Origin: an uncultured bacterium
Lineage (GTDB): Bacteria; Pseudomonadota; Alphaproteobacteria; Sphingomonadales; Sphingomonadaceae
NCBI GenBank assembly: GCA_942636505.2
Contig: CALOGB020000182.1
Location: forward strand, 1-64,000
DNA: 64,000 bases
Reading direction: 5' to 3'
Shown: positions 36,822 through 45,167 of the stretch, piece by piece
Numbering within the stretch: the stretch's first letter is position 1
Layout of the letters: each line of letters begins with the position of its first letter
Notes under the pieces: model-generated
What the model was told of the DNA's origin: nothing
The model's database searches: none
The model's input: the letters and a program-made list of their open reading frames with translations, nothing else
Position numbers and translations under genes: made by a program

Positions 36822-38489
36822 ATGGCAACCTCCACATTTGCACCCGATGCGGTGACGGCTGATTCGAGCGCTACCGCTGCGCCGCATACCGGTCCCAAGC
36901 TCGATCATTCGCTGCATCCGTCCGGGCGCTGGATATTCCTCGCCGTGCTGATCGGCGGCCTTGCCTATGCGGGGTTCAGCATCGCGTTCGACACCGCGCA
37001 GGTCGGCGAGAGCCTGGCGGGCGGGGCGTTCGCGTTCCTCGCGCTGGCGCTGCTGATCGCGCTCGGATTCGAGTTCGTGAACGGGTTCCACGACACCGCC
37101 AACGCGGTCGCCACCGTCATCTACACGCATTCGATGCCCGCGCCGCTTGCGGTCGTGTGGTCGGGGTTCTTCAATTTTCTCGGCGTGATGCTGTCGTCGG
37201 GCGCGGTGGCGTATTCGATCGTCACGTTGCTGCCGGTCGACCTGATCCTCAACGTCGGCAGCGTCGGCGGGTTCGCGATGATCTTCGCGCTGCTGCTCGC
37301 GGCGATCCTATGGAACCTCGCGACCTGGGCGGTCGGGCTGCCCAATTCGTCGAGCCATGCGCTGATCGGCTCGATCCTCGGCGTCGGGCTCGCCAACCAG
37401 ATCATCAACGGCGGCGGCGCGGACGGCACGTCGGGCGTCGACATGGTGCAGGTCTGGAAAGTTCTCTCCGCGCTGGCGTTCAGCCCGATCGTCGGGTTCG
37501 TCGGCGCGCTGCTGCTGCTGCTCGTGATGAAGCGGTTCCTGCGCGACAAGAAGCTGTACGAAGCGCCCGAGGGCCAGACGCCGCCACCGCGCGGCATCCG
37601 TGCGTTGCTGATCGGCACCTGCACCGCGGTCAGCTTCGCGCATGGCAGCAATGACGGTCAAAAGGGCATGGGGCTGATCATGCTCATCCTGATCGGCTGC
37701 GCGCCGACCGCCTATGCGCTGAACCGGACGATGCCCGAGAGCGCGATGCCGGCGTTCGTGCAAAGCGCGCAGGCGGCATCGGCCGCGTACCGCGCGCATG
37801 CCGACGGCGCACCCGCCGACGTCGCTACGTCGCGCGCGCAGGTCACCAAGGCGCTGAGGACCAAGCATGTCGCCGATCCGGTCATCTACGGCGCGCTGGC
37901 GACGCTGTCGGACGACGTGTCGAGCAGGATCGCAAGCTATGGGTCGCTCGGCAAGGTGCCTGCCGCGGCGACGCCGAACCTGCGCAACGACATGTACCTG
38001 GTGCTCGATACGACCAAGCTGATCGCCGAGGATAAGTCCGCGCAAAGCCGTTTCACCGCGCAGGAGATCACGACGCTCAAGAGCTACAATAGCGGGCTCG
38101 AACAGGGGACGCGGTATATCCCGACGTGGGTGAAGGTCACCGTCGCGCTGGCGCTGGGGCTCGGGACGATGGTCGGGTGGAAGCGGATCGTCGTCACCGT
38201 CGGCGAGCGGATCGGCAAGACGCACCTGACCTACGGCATGGGCGCGTCGGCCGAACTGGTCGCGGCGGCGACGATCCTGCTGGCGGTGAAATACGGCATG
38301 CCGGTGTCGACCACGCATATCCTGTCGTCGGGTGTCGCGGGCGCGAGCGTTGCGAATGGCGCCGGGTTGCAGCGGCGGACCGTCATGAACATGGCGCTGG
38401 CCTGGGTAATGACGCTGCCGGTGGCGATGCTGCTGTCGGGTGGCCTGTACTGGTTGCTACTGACGCTGGCGCATTCGTTTGGGTATTGA
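36822..38489 (+). CDS. pit: PiT family low-affinity inorganic phosphate transporter
   Basis: A 555-residue inner-membrane phosphate (probably metal-phosphate) symporter. Both PiT signatures are present: GFEFVNGFHDTANAVATVIYT near residue 87 and SFAHGSNDGQKGMG near 270. LPNSSSHALIGSILGVG and GMPVSTTHILSSGVAGASV complete the inverted repeat. Between the halves a hydrophilic loop of about 130 residues is inserted (about 300-435), as in the larger PiT group. A Pho box immediately upstream indicates control by PhoB. Confidence 0.95.
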   Translation: MATSTFAPDAVTADSSATAAPHTGPKLDHSLHPSGRWIFLAVLIGGLAYAGFSIAFDTAQVGESLAGGAFAFLALALLIALGFEFVNGFHDTANAVATVIYTHSMPAPLAVVWSGFFNFLGVMLSSGAVAYSIVTLLPVDLILNVGSVGGFAMIFALLLAAILWNLATWAVGLPNSSSHALIGSILGVGLANQIINGGGADGTSGVDMVQVWKVLSALAFSPIVGFVGALLLLLVMKRFLRDKKLYEAPEGQTPPPRGIRALLIGTCTAVSFAHGSNDGQKGMGLIMLILIGCAPTAYALNRTMPESAMPAFVQSAQAASAAYRAHADGAPADVATSRAQVTKALRTKHVADPVIYGALATLSDDVSSRIASYGSLGKVPAAATPNLRNDMYLVLDTTKLIAEDKSAQSRFTAQEITTLKSYNSGLEQGTRYIPTWVKVTVALALGLGTMVGWKRIVVTVGERIGKTHLTYGMGASAELVAAATILLAVKYGMPVSTTHILSSGVAGASVANGAGLQRRTVMNMALAWVMTLPVAMLLSGGLYWLLLTLAHSFGY

Positions 38490-38500
38490 GCTTCTTATAT

Positions 38501-38621
38501 CCTCCCCTGTGAGGGGAGGTGGCTGGCGCTTGCCAGACGGAGGGGGGAGGTCCTCAACTTAGGGCGGATACCCCTCCGTCAGTCCCTATGGGCCTGCCAC
38601 CTCCCCCGATGGGGGAGGATT
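38501..38621. repeat. Palindromic intergenic repeat, family B copy 2
   Basis: A copy of the family B element in the opposite orientation relative to copy 1 (GGTGGCTGGCGCTTGCCAGACGGAGG comes first). Its second arm has diverged (TCAGTCCCTATGGGCCTG) and the centre is about 30 bases of unrelated sequence. Follows pit directly. Confidence 0.8.
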
Positions 38622-38665
38622 TGGATCAGGCGGAACCGGTTCCTCGCGCCGCGGGTTGCCGGAAA

Positions 38666-39613
38666 ATGCGATTACGATGCTCGATCTGTGGGAACTGGGA
38701 CTGCCTCGTGCGCGAGGATTGGTTCGAGTGTAGCCACTGCCGCCTGCTTGTTCGCGACGTGAGCGAGGTCGGTGCGGTTGCCGACGAGATCGTCGCGCGG
38801 TTGGGAAGCGGGCTTGTCGACCTACAGCGCGATCCAGCCGAGCACTGGATGCTGGACCCGGCGGGGTTGCGGAACGCGGCGTGGCGGTTCGGGTTCGAGG
38901 TGGGGCCGGTCGCCATTGCGCAGGGCGATGTCCGCTTTCCTCCCGATTACCGTCCAGCCCAAGCGCATTCATCACCCGCAACGACTGTGCCGCACGCAAT
39001 AGGGCTTGGCATCATGGCGCGGCCAGCCGACGCCAACGACATCGTCGAGATCGCGACCAATTATCGCACCGCGTTTGCCCGGATCGTCGTCCTGCTCGAC
39101 GGCACGGCAGACGAGGCAGGCGAAATCGCAGTGCGGGTCCCGTGGGTCGAGGTAGCCCATCACCCCCTCGCCGGCGATTTTGCCGCGCAACGCAACCGCC
39201 TCCAGGACGCGATGCAGACCCGCTGGGTGCTGCAGATCGATACCGACGAGCGCCCCGACTCCGCCCTGCTCGACGCGCTCGGCTGGCTGGTCGCGGCGGC
39301 GGATCGCGACGGGTTGCGCTCGCTAGGCCTGCCGCGCCGCAACCTCGTCGACGGGGTGCAGTCCGCGTCCTATCCGGACATCCAGTACCGCCTGAACCGC
39401 AGCGACATCCGCTTCGCCGGCCGCGTTCACGAGCGCCCTGTCGTGCCGTTCGTCGAGAGTTCGCTGGCACTAGCCGGTGCGCTCGAACACCGGCTCGACG
39501 GCGAGCGGGTGCGTGAACGGACGCGGATCTACGAGGCGATGTCGACCGGCGCGGGCAGGCCGGAGGACGAGGCGTTGCTGCTCGCCCCCTTCGATCCGAT
39601 CGCGGTGCGATAG
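38666..39613 (+). CDS. Zinc-ribbon protein with glycosyltransferase family 2-like domain
   Basis: A 315-residue protein. The N-terminus MRLRCSICGNWDCLVREDWFECSHCRLLVRDV has a C-x2-C and C-x2-C ribbon. The centre (about 105-250) resembles GT-A glycosyltransferases: FARIVVLLDGTADEAGEIA, AQRNRLQDAMQTRWVLQIDTDERP (a DTD in place of DxD) and RFAGRVHERPV. The role is unknown. The ATG at 38666 is the first after the repeat; upstream in-frame starts lie within the repeat and are unlikely. The last 85 bases overlap the convergent GT4 gene. Confidence 0.7.
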   Translation: MRLRCSICGNWDCLVREDWFECSHCRLLVRDVSEVGAVADEIVARLGSGLVDLQRDPAEHWMLDPAGLRNAAWRFGFEVGPVAIAQGDVRFPPDYRPAQAHSSPATTVPHAIGLGIMARPADANDIVEIATNYRTAFARIVVLLDGTADEAGEIAVRVPWVEVAHHPLAGDFAAQRNRLQDAMQTRWVLQIDTDERPDSALLDALGWLVAAADRDGLRSLGLPRRNLVDGVQSASYPDIQYRLNRSDIRFAGRVHERPVVPFVESSLALAGALEHRLDGERVRERTRIYEAMSTGAGRPEDEALLLAPFDPIAVR

Positions 39614-40773
39614 ACAGCGGTCGTCTGCGCGGACAGGGTATCGCGCGTGAACATCCCCGACGCTTGGCGGCTCGCCGCAGCGTAATGTCTACGCAAGGCC
39701 GGGTCTTCGATCAGCCGCTGGATCTGCGTGGCCAAGTCGTCGCCGGTGCAGGCCTTGGCCAGTAGTCCGGCGCCGCTCTCGCCGATGAACAGCCGTGCGC
39801 TCGGATCCTCCGCGCAGGCGACGACCGGTCGGCCGAACATCATCGCTTCCTGGTACACGAGCCCGAAGCTCTCGTAGCGCGAGGGTGCGACGATGACGTG
39901 CGCCGCGCTCATCAGGTCGTGCAACGTCGGTTCGTCGACACGGTGATGGCATCGCAGCCGCGCCCGCGCGGTGGACGGAAGCGCCTTCAAATCGTCCGCA
40001 TGCACGCCAACGGTCGTAAGGCGGAAATCGCGCATCCCGGCATCCGCACGCCGGGCAAGGATCCGCAGCGCCATGATGAGCGCATCGAACCCCTTGCGAT
40101 GCTCGTCACGTCCGACGAACAGCAGTTCGATCGGCTGGTCCTCGGGGACATCGTCGGGATAGGCTGCGGCCGTTCCTCGGGCCACGATCTCCGGTGGCAG
40201 GCTGAGGCCGATGACCGCGTGATGCCCGGCTGGTCCTGGAGCTTCGACGCCGTACAATGCTGCGATCTTCTCGCCGTGAAGCTGCGTGTTGGAGATCAGC
40301 GCCTTGCTGAAGCGCGCTGCGATCCGCTCCGCGAGCATGCCCGCACGCCGATCGAACCGGTCGCGGAGGCTCGTTACCGTCTCCGCCGACGTCGCTGCCG
40401 GGGTCGAGTTTCGCGTAACCAACGGCGCAGGACCGGTGAGTGCGATCGCCAGTCCTGGCGCATACCAGTTGGTCGCCTCGACCACGTCGAACGGCTCGCG
40501 ACGGTGCTCGCGTGCGACTGCCCGCCGGAACGCGAACGGCGCGACGAGGTGCCCGATCCCGGCGATCTTGCGCAGGCGCGCGGCGAGCGAGCCCTCGCGC
40601 AGACCACAGCCGACGACCGACACCCGGCCGTCGTGGCTGTCGTCGCGCCGGTCCATAGTGAAGACACAGACGTCATTGCCAGATTGTGCCAACGACTGCG
40701 CGATCTCACGCGCGGCGCGAGTAAGTCCGCTCTTTTCAGGAGGATAGGCCCAGGTGAGTAGAGCGATCCTCAC
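39529..40773 (-). CDS. Glycosyltransferase family 4 protein
   Basis: A 414-residue GT-B glycosyltransferase. The N-terminal domain begins RIALLTWAYPPEKSGLTRAAREIAQSLAQ, a typical acceptor-side glycine loop. The C-terminal donor domain has IELLFVGRDEHRKGFDALI and APSRYESFGLVYQEAMMFGRPVVACAE (the EX7E pair in YESFGLVYQE). Donor and acceptor are unknown. It is on the minus strand, divergent from the fused sucrose-phosphate synthase gene, and its 3' end overlaps the convergent gene by 85 bases. Confidence 0.9.
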   Translation of the reverse strand: MRIALLTWAYPPEKSGLTRAAREIAQSLAQSGNDVCVFTMDRRDDSHDGRVSVVGCGLREGSLAARLRKIAGIGHLVAPFAFRRAVAREHRREPFDVVEATNWYAPGLAIALTGPAPLVTRNSTPAATSAETVTSLRDRFDRRAGMLAERIAARFSKALISNTQLHGEKIAALYGVEAPGPAGHHAVIGLSLPPEIVARGTAAAYPDDVPEDQPIELLFVGRDEHRKGFDALIMALRILARRADAGMRDFRLTTVGVHADDLKALPSTARARLRCHHRVDEPTLHDLMSAAHVIVAPSRYESFGLVYQEAMMFGRPVVACAEDPSARLFIGESGAGLLAKACTGDDLATQIQRLIEDPALRRHYAAASRQASGMFTRDTLSAQTTAVYRTAIGSKGASSNASSSGLPAPVDIAS

Positions 40774-40872
40774 AGCGATCGATCACCGAGCGAACGAGGC
40801 GCCGCAGGGAACGTAATAACCTGCGTCAATACCGGCATGTAAAGTATCATCGGCCCGGAACTCGGCAACCCC

Positions 40873-43008
40873 ATGAGCGGTTCCTTACGTGAATTGCAGA
40901 TGAACGGGGGAAGGGTGTTCGTACTACATATCGCGTTGCAGGGGTGTTTACGCGCAACCGACGTCGAATACGGAATCACCGCGGATACCGGGGGCCATAT
41001 CCGGTACCTTCTCGATCTCGTCGCTGCCAGCGGCCGCAATCCGGCTATCGACCGGATGGAAATCGTTACGCGTGCATTCCATCATGCGGCGTATGCGGAA
41101 TGCTATGCTGAACCGATCGAGACGATCGACGGCACGACGCGTATCGTCCGATTGCTGACCGTGTCCGATGCGTATCTAGTCAAGGAAGACCTGTGGACCG
41201 AGCATGACAGCCTGGTCGAGGCTCTGGTCGCGCATATCGCGACGCTCGATCGCACGCCCGACGTCATGCACGCGCATTATGCCGATGCCGGACTGATCGC
41301 GGCGCGCGTGTCCGCGCGCACCGGCATCCCCTATGTCTTCACCGCGCATTCGCTCGGCCGGGTGAAGCTGGCCGCGTTCGATCGTGAGTGTGCGGAAACC
41401 GCGGGCCTCGATCGCCGGATCGCGATCGAAGAGGAAGCCATCGCCGGGGCGGCCGCGATCATCGCGTCGTCGCGTGACGAGGCCGAAGTCCAGTATGCAG
41501 ATTATGATGCATATGATCCCGGCCGCATCCGCGTGTTCGCGCCGGGTAGCGATCTCAAGCAGTTCGCGAACTGCGGCACCGATGTCCGCGTCGATGCGCT
41601 GATCAATCGGTTCCTAGACGATCCCGCCAAGCCGGTAATCCTCGCGATTGCGCGCCCGGTCACGAAGAAGAACCTCGCGGCGCTCGTTCATGCCTATGGC
41701 CGATCGCCGGCGTTGCAGGCCTCCGCCAACCTCGTAATCCTGGCGGGCACGCGCGACGACAGTGCGACGCTGGAGCCCGAGATTCGCGACAACATTGCCG
41801 AACTGCTCCAGTTGATCGACCGCTACGATTTGTACGGCAAGGTCGCCTATCCCAAGCAGCACCGGCCGGACGACATCGCCGCGGTCTATGCCCATGCTCG
41901 GATCCGGCGCGGCGTCTTCGTCAATCCGGCGCTTAACGAACCGTTCGGGCTGACATTGCTCGAAGCGGCGGCGAGCGGCCTGCCCGTGGTCGCGACCGAC
42001 AGCGGTGGGCCGAACGACATCGTCGAGACCTGCGGCAACGGCATCCTGGTCGATCCGCGTTCGCCTGGCGCCATCACCGATGCGATCCTGAAGATACTAG
42101 ACGATCCGGCGCTGTGGTCGCGCTACTCAGCGGCAGGATCGGTAGCGATCCGCGCCTATGACTGGGACCGGCACGTACAGCTTTATACCGGGTTGCTCGC
42201 AGAGGTCGTGAACGCCGCGCCTGCGGTCACGGACCGGAAGCCGGAATTGTTGTTGGTGTCGGACATCGACGGAACGCTGCTCGGCTGTGCAAAAGGCGTC
42301 GACGATTTCACCGCGTGGCACGATGCGCAGACGGACGTCGCCTTCGCGATCGCTACCGGGCGCAGCTTCCACAGCGCGATGGCGGTACTCGGACAGCATG
42401 ATGCGCCACGGCCGGAAATCCTGATCACCTCGGTCGGCTCGGAGATCTATTACCGGACGGTACGTGGCGCGGTGTACGACCGCGATACCGAATGGGACGG
42501 GATCATCGCCGCCGGCTGGGACCGCGAGGCGGTTGCCGCGCTGATCGGCCAACATGCCGGACTGACGCCGCAAAGCCCGCTCGAACAACGCCGGTTCAAG
42601 CTCAGCTATTTCGCGGATGGCGACATGGCGGCGGCCGAGCGGGTGCGGGCTTTGCTCGCGGAACACGGTCACAGCTGTTCGATCATTCAGAGCCACGGCC
42701 GCTATCTCGACATCCTGCCGCATGCCGCGTCGAAGGGTACCGCGGTCGAGCACGTTCGCCGTCGCCTTGGTCTCGAACCGCGACAGGTGATCGTGGCTGG
42801 CGACAGCGGCAACGATATCGAGATGCTGCGATCGTCGCGTCATGCGATCATCGTCGGCAATTATTCGGACGGCCTGGGATCGCGCGCGGACTTGGCGCAC
42901 GGCTATGTCGCGATCGGTCATCATGCGCGCGGCGTAATCGAAGGCGTCGCATTCTTCCGCGATGCCGCCGCCGGGATCAACGTCGAGGGTATCAGGAAGG
43001 CATCGTGA
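40873..43008 (+). CDS. Fused sucrose-phosphate synthase / sucrose-phosphatase-like protein
   Basis: A 711-residue two-domain enzyme. The N-terminal GT4 domain (about 12-455) has ADTGGHIRYLLDL, where SPS-type enzymes have DTGGQ, plus AIARPVTKKNLAALVHAYG and the EX7E block NEPFGLTLLEAAASGLPVVAT. The C-terminal HAD domain (about 460-700) has DIDGTLLG, SKGTAVEHVRRR and AGDSGNDIEML. Together they suggest synthesis of a non-reducing disaccharide phosphate and its dephosphorylation. Sucrose is the first guess, but mannosylfructose is known for related alphaproteobacterial enzymes. The stop overlaps the next start (GTGA). An internal ATG at 40900 is an alternative start. Confidence 0.85.
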   Translation: MSGSLRELQMNGGRVFVLHIALQGCLRATDVEYGITADTGGHIRYLLDLVAASGRNPAIDRMEIVTRAFHHAAYAECYAEPIETIDGTTRIVRLLTVSDAYLVKEDLWTEHDSLVEALVAHIATLDRTPDVMHAHYADAGLIAARVSARTGIPYVFTAHSLGRVKLAAFDRECAETAGLDRRIAIEEEAIAGAAAIIASSRDEAEVQYADYDAYDPGRIRVFAPGSDLKQFANCGTDVRVDALINRFLDDPAKPVILAIARPVTKKNLAALVHAYGRSPALQASANLVILAGTRDDSATLEPEIRDNIAELLQLIDRYDLYGKVAYPKQHRPDDIAAVYAHARIRRGVFVNPALNEPFGLTLLEAAASGLPVVATDSGGPNDIVETCGNGILVDPRSPGAITDAILKILDDPALWSRYSAAGSVAIRAYDWDRHVQLYTGLLAEVVNAAPAVTDRKPELLLVSDIDGTLLGCAKGVDDFTAWHDAQTDVAFAIATGRSFHSAMAVLGQHDAPRPEILITSVGSEIYYRTVRGAVYDRDTEWDGIIAAGWDREAVAALIGQHAGLTPQSPLEQRRFKLSYFADGDMAAAERVRALLAEHGHSCSIIQSHGRYLDILPHAASKGTAVEHVRRRLGLEPRQVIVAGDSGNDIEMLRSSRHAIIVGNYSDGLGSRADLAHGYVAIGHHARGVIEGVAFFRDAAAGINVEGIRKAS

Positions 43009-43871
43009 CGTCTTCGACGGTCAGCGTGCTGACGCTGGTACGCGGTCGCCGCGCGCATCTGGTGAACTTGATCGCCGGTCTCAAGACATCGACGCGCAAA
43101 CCGGACGAACTCGTGATCGCGTACATGCAGGACGCGCCGCATGCCGATCTTCCGCCGACCGACTTTCCAGTGCGCGCGGTGTTCGTCGAGGGCGAGGCCA
43201 TGCCGTTGGCGGCGGCGCGCAACCGAGCGGCGGCGGCTGCGAGTGGGGATCAGCTGATCTTCCTGGATGTCGATTGCGTTCCTGCGCCGACGTTGGTCGA
43301 ACGCTATGCGGCTACGGCGGTCGCGCCGGGCGGTATTCGGTTGGGCGAGGTGCTGTATCTCCCCGCCGGCGCGCTGGACGCCGGGCTGGACTGGGAGATG
43401 CTCGACCGGGTTGGCAAGCGTCACCCGGCCAAGCCGCCGATCGCATCTGATGAAATACGGCCGACACCTAGCCATGGTGAGCTTTGGGGCCTGTCGTTCG
43501 CGATCTCCGCGGCGGACTGGGCGCGGGCAGGGGGGATGGACGAGCGCTATGTCGGCTATGGCGGCGAGGAAACCGACTTTGCCGCACGGCTGGAGCGCGC
43601 CGGCGTGCCGATGTGGTGGGTCGGCGGCGCGCGGGCGTATCACCAGCATCATGTCGTCCACACGCCGGCGTACCAGCATTTCGACGCGATCGTCCGCAAT
43701 GCGCGGTTGTTTCGCGGCACCTGGGGGCGGTGGTGCATGGACTATTGGCTGGGGCATTTCGCCGAGCGCGGGCTGATCGCCTGGGATGCGGATACGATTA
43801 CGGTGTTGCGGGGGCCGACCGCGGAAGAGGTGGCCGCGTCGAGAATGCCGCCGGAGGTTTTGTTTAGCTGA
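43005..43871 (+). CDS. Glycosyltransferase family 2 protein with galactosyltransferase-like C-terminus
   Basis: A 288-residue GT-A glycosyltransferase. VSVLTLVRGRRAHLVNLIAGL begins the fold, AAARNRAAAAASGDQLIFLDVDCVP carries the DxD metal site, and GYGGEETDFAARLERAG matches the catalytic region of beta-1,4-galactosyltransferase-type domains. The GTG start overlaps the stop of the SPS/SPP gene, so it is translationally coupled to it. Donor and acceptor are unknown. Confidence 0.88.
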   Translation: MTSSTVSVLTLVRGRRAHLVNLIAGLKTSTRKPDELVIAYMQDAPHADLPPTDFPVRAVFVEGEAMPLAAARNRAAAAASGDQLIFLDVDCVPAPTLVERYAATAVAPGGIRLGEVLYLPAGALDAGLDWEMLDRVGKRHPAKPPIASDEIRPTPSHGELWGLSFAISAADWARAGGMDERYVGYGGEETDFAARLERAGVPMWWVGGARAYHQHHVVHTPAYQHFDAIVRNARLFRGTWGRWCMDYWLGHFAERGLIAWDADTITVLRGPTAEEVAASRMPPEVLFS

Positions 43872-43924
43872 GATTACTCGAAGGTGTTCGCGAGCCAAGC
43901 CATGTGAGCTGATCTCCAACATCT

Positions 43925-44054
43925 CGATCCTCCCCCGCCAGGGGGAGGTGGCGCCGAAGGTGACGGAGGGGGAGGACACGGAACAGCAGTTCTCCCTTTC
44001 CTCCCCCTCCGTCTGGCAAGCGCCAGCCACCTCCCCCTGGCGGGGGAGGATCGA
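43925..44054. repeat. Palindromic intergenic repeat, family B copy 3
   Basis: A 130-base element nearly identical to copy 1 and in the same orientation, with ends CGATCCTCCCCC and GGGGGAGGATCGAT. It differs in the central 15 bases. It lies between convergent glycosyltransferase genes and may serve as a bidirectional stop. Confidence 0.85.
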
Positions 44055-44066
44055 TAAATCGGGTGC

Positions 44067-45167
44067 CTAAGCGGGCACCCAAAGCGAGACCGCCAGTCCT
44101 TCCAGATAGTCCGCGGCGACCTTGGCCGCATCCGCGTCGTACAGGTCGGCGAGCGCGACCGGATCGAGTGCCTTCGCAGCGTCGAGTATCCCCCGCCACG
44201 GTGCCAGCGCCCCCGGCCATGACGGCAGCGCGACCGCCGCGCCAAGCTCCGCGAGCCGCTCCGCCTTCCGGGTCTGTTCGCCAAAATACCGCCATTCGGG
44301 GGCGCAGACATAAGGCCGACCGACGCGGGCGATCTCGTGCACCGTGTTGTCGCCGGCCGAGGCTATGACGACGTCGGCGGCGGCGATGTGGTCGGTGACG
44401 CCGGGCACCCAGCCGAGCTCGACGAGATTGCCGAAATCGGTCTCATGTCCCTCGCGGTGGACCGGCCCGAGCACCAGCCACAGCGCATCCGGCACCGCGC
44501 GCGCCGCCATCGTCAGCGGCGCATAGGGCGTGCCGGCGCCGCCGCCACCGGTGAGGACGACGATGATTTCCTTGGTCGGATCGAGGCCGAGCTTCGCACG
44601 CGCCTCGGCCTTGGTCGGGACGGGGTCGACCGTCGTGCACAGGCCGCCGGCGTAGCACGTGTTGGCGCGCACCCAGTCCGGCGTGTCCGCCTGTTCGAGC
44701 GCCTCGCCGAACGGCGCGAGCAAACCGACGCTTGCCTGGTAGGCGCCCAGATGGCCCGGATCGAGGCGGTCGCCGTGCATCCGGATGCTGATCGCAGGCA
44801 CGCTCGCGATCCGGGCTAGCAGCGCGATCTCGGCGGAAACGTCGACCACGAACAGCGCCGGATCGACGTCGTCGAGATGGTCGATGATCGTCCGCATCGT
44901 CGCCCGCGTCTTCGCGACACCGAGCGGGACGCAGTGCATCACCTCGGGCGTCGCCTGCGCGAACAGCCCAGGCGTCGGCACCGGCGCGCCGATCATGTCA
45001 GGCAGCGCGGCGATCGTGATCGGTCGCTCGAAGCCGTCGAACAGCGACGGCTTGGCGGTCAGGATCGTCACCGCGCGCTCGGCAGGCAACTCGCGGATGA
45101 TCGCCATCGCGCGGTTGGCGTGGCCGCGACCCTGGTGATGGATGAAGAACGTAATCGGCTTGGTCAT
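44067..45167 (-). CDS. MurG-like GT-B glycosyltransferase
   Basis: A 366-residue protein beginning FFIHHQGRGHANRAMAIIREL, the glycine-rich loop with GxGH of GT1/GT28-type enzymes. The C-terminal half has IIVVLTGGGGAGTPYAPL and a donor-site segment IASAGDNTVHEIARVGRPYVCAPEWRYFGEQTRKAERL. The substrate is unknown; it is too divergent from MurG to be the cell-wall enzyme. The gene overlaps the stop of the upstream sulfotransferase-like gene by four bases, forming a two-gene operon. Confidence 0.83.
   Translation of the reverse strand: MTKPITFFIHHQGRGHANRAMAIIRELPAERAVTILTAKPSLFDGFERPITIAALPDMIGAPVPTPGLFAQATPEVMHCVPLGVAKTRATMRTIIDHLDDVDPALFVVDVSAEIALLARIASVPAISIRMHGDRLDPGHLGAYQASVGLLAPFGEALEQADTPDWVRANTCYAGGLCTTVDPVPTKAEARAKLGLDPTKEIIVVLTGGGGAGTPYAPLTMAARAVPDALWLVLGPVHREGHETDFGNLVELGWVPGVTDHIAAADVVIASAGDNTVHEIARVGRPYVCAPEWRYFGEQTRKAERLAELGAAVALPSWPGALAPWRGILDAAKALDPVALADLYDADAAKVAADYLEGLAVSLWVPA

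Noticed and set aside
36605-44054. Family B repeats as a CRISPR array or an insertion sequence
   Set aside because: They are long single palindromes thousands of bases apart, with no regular spacers and no transposase.
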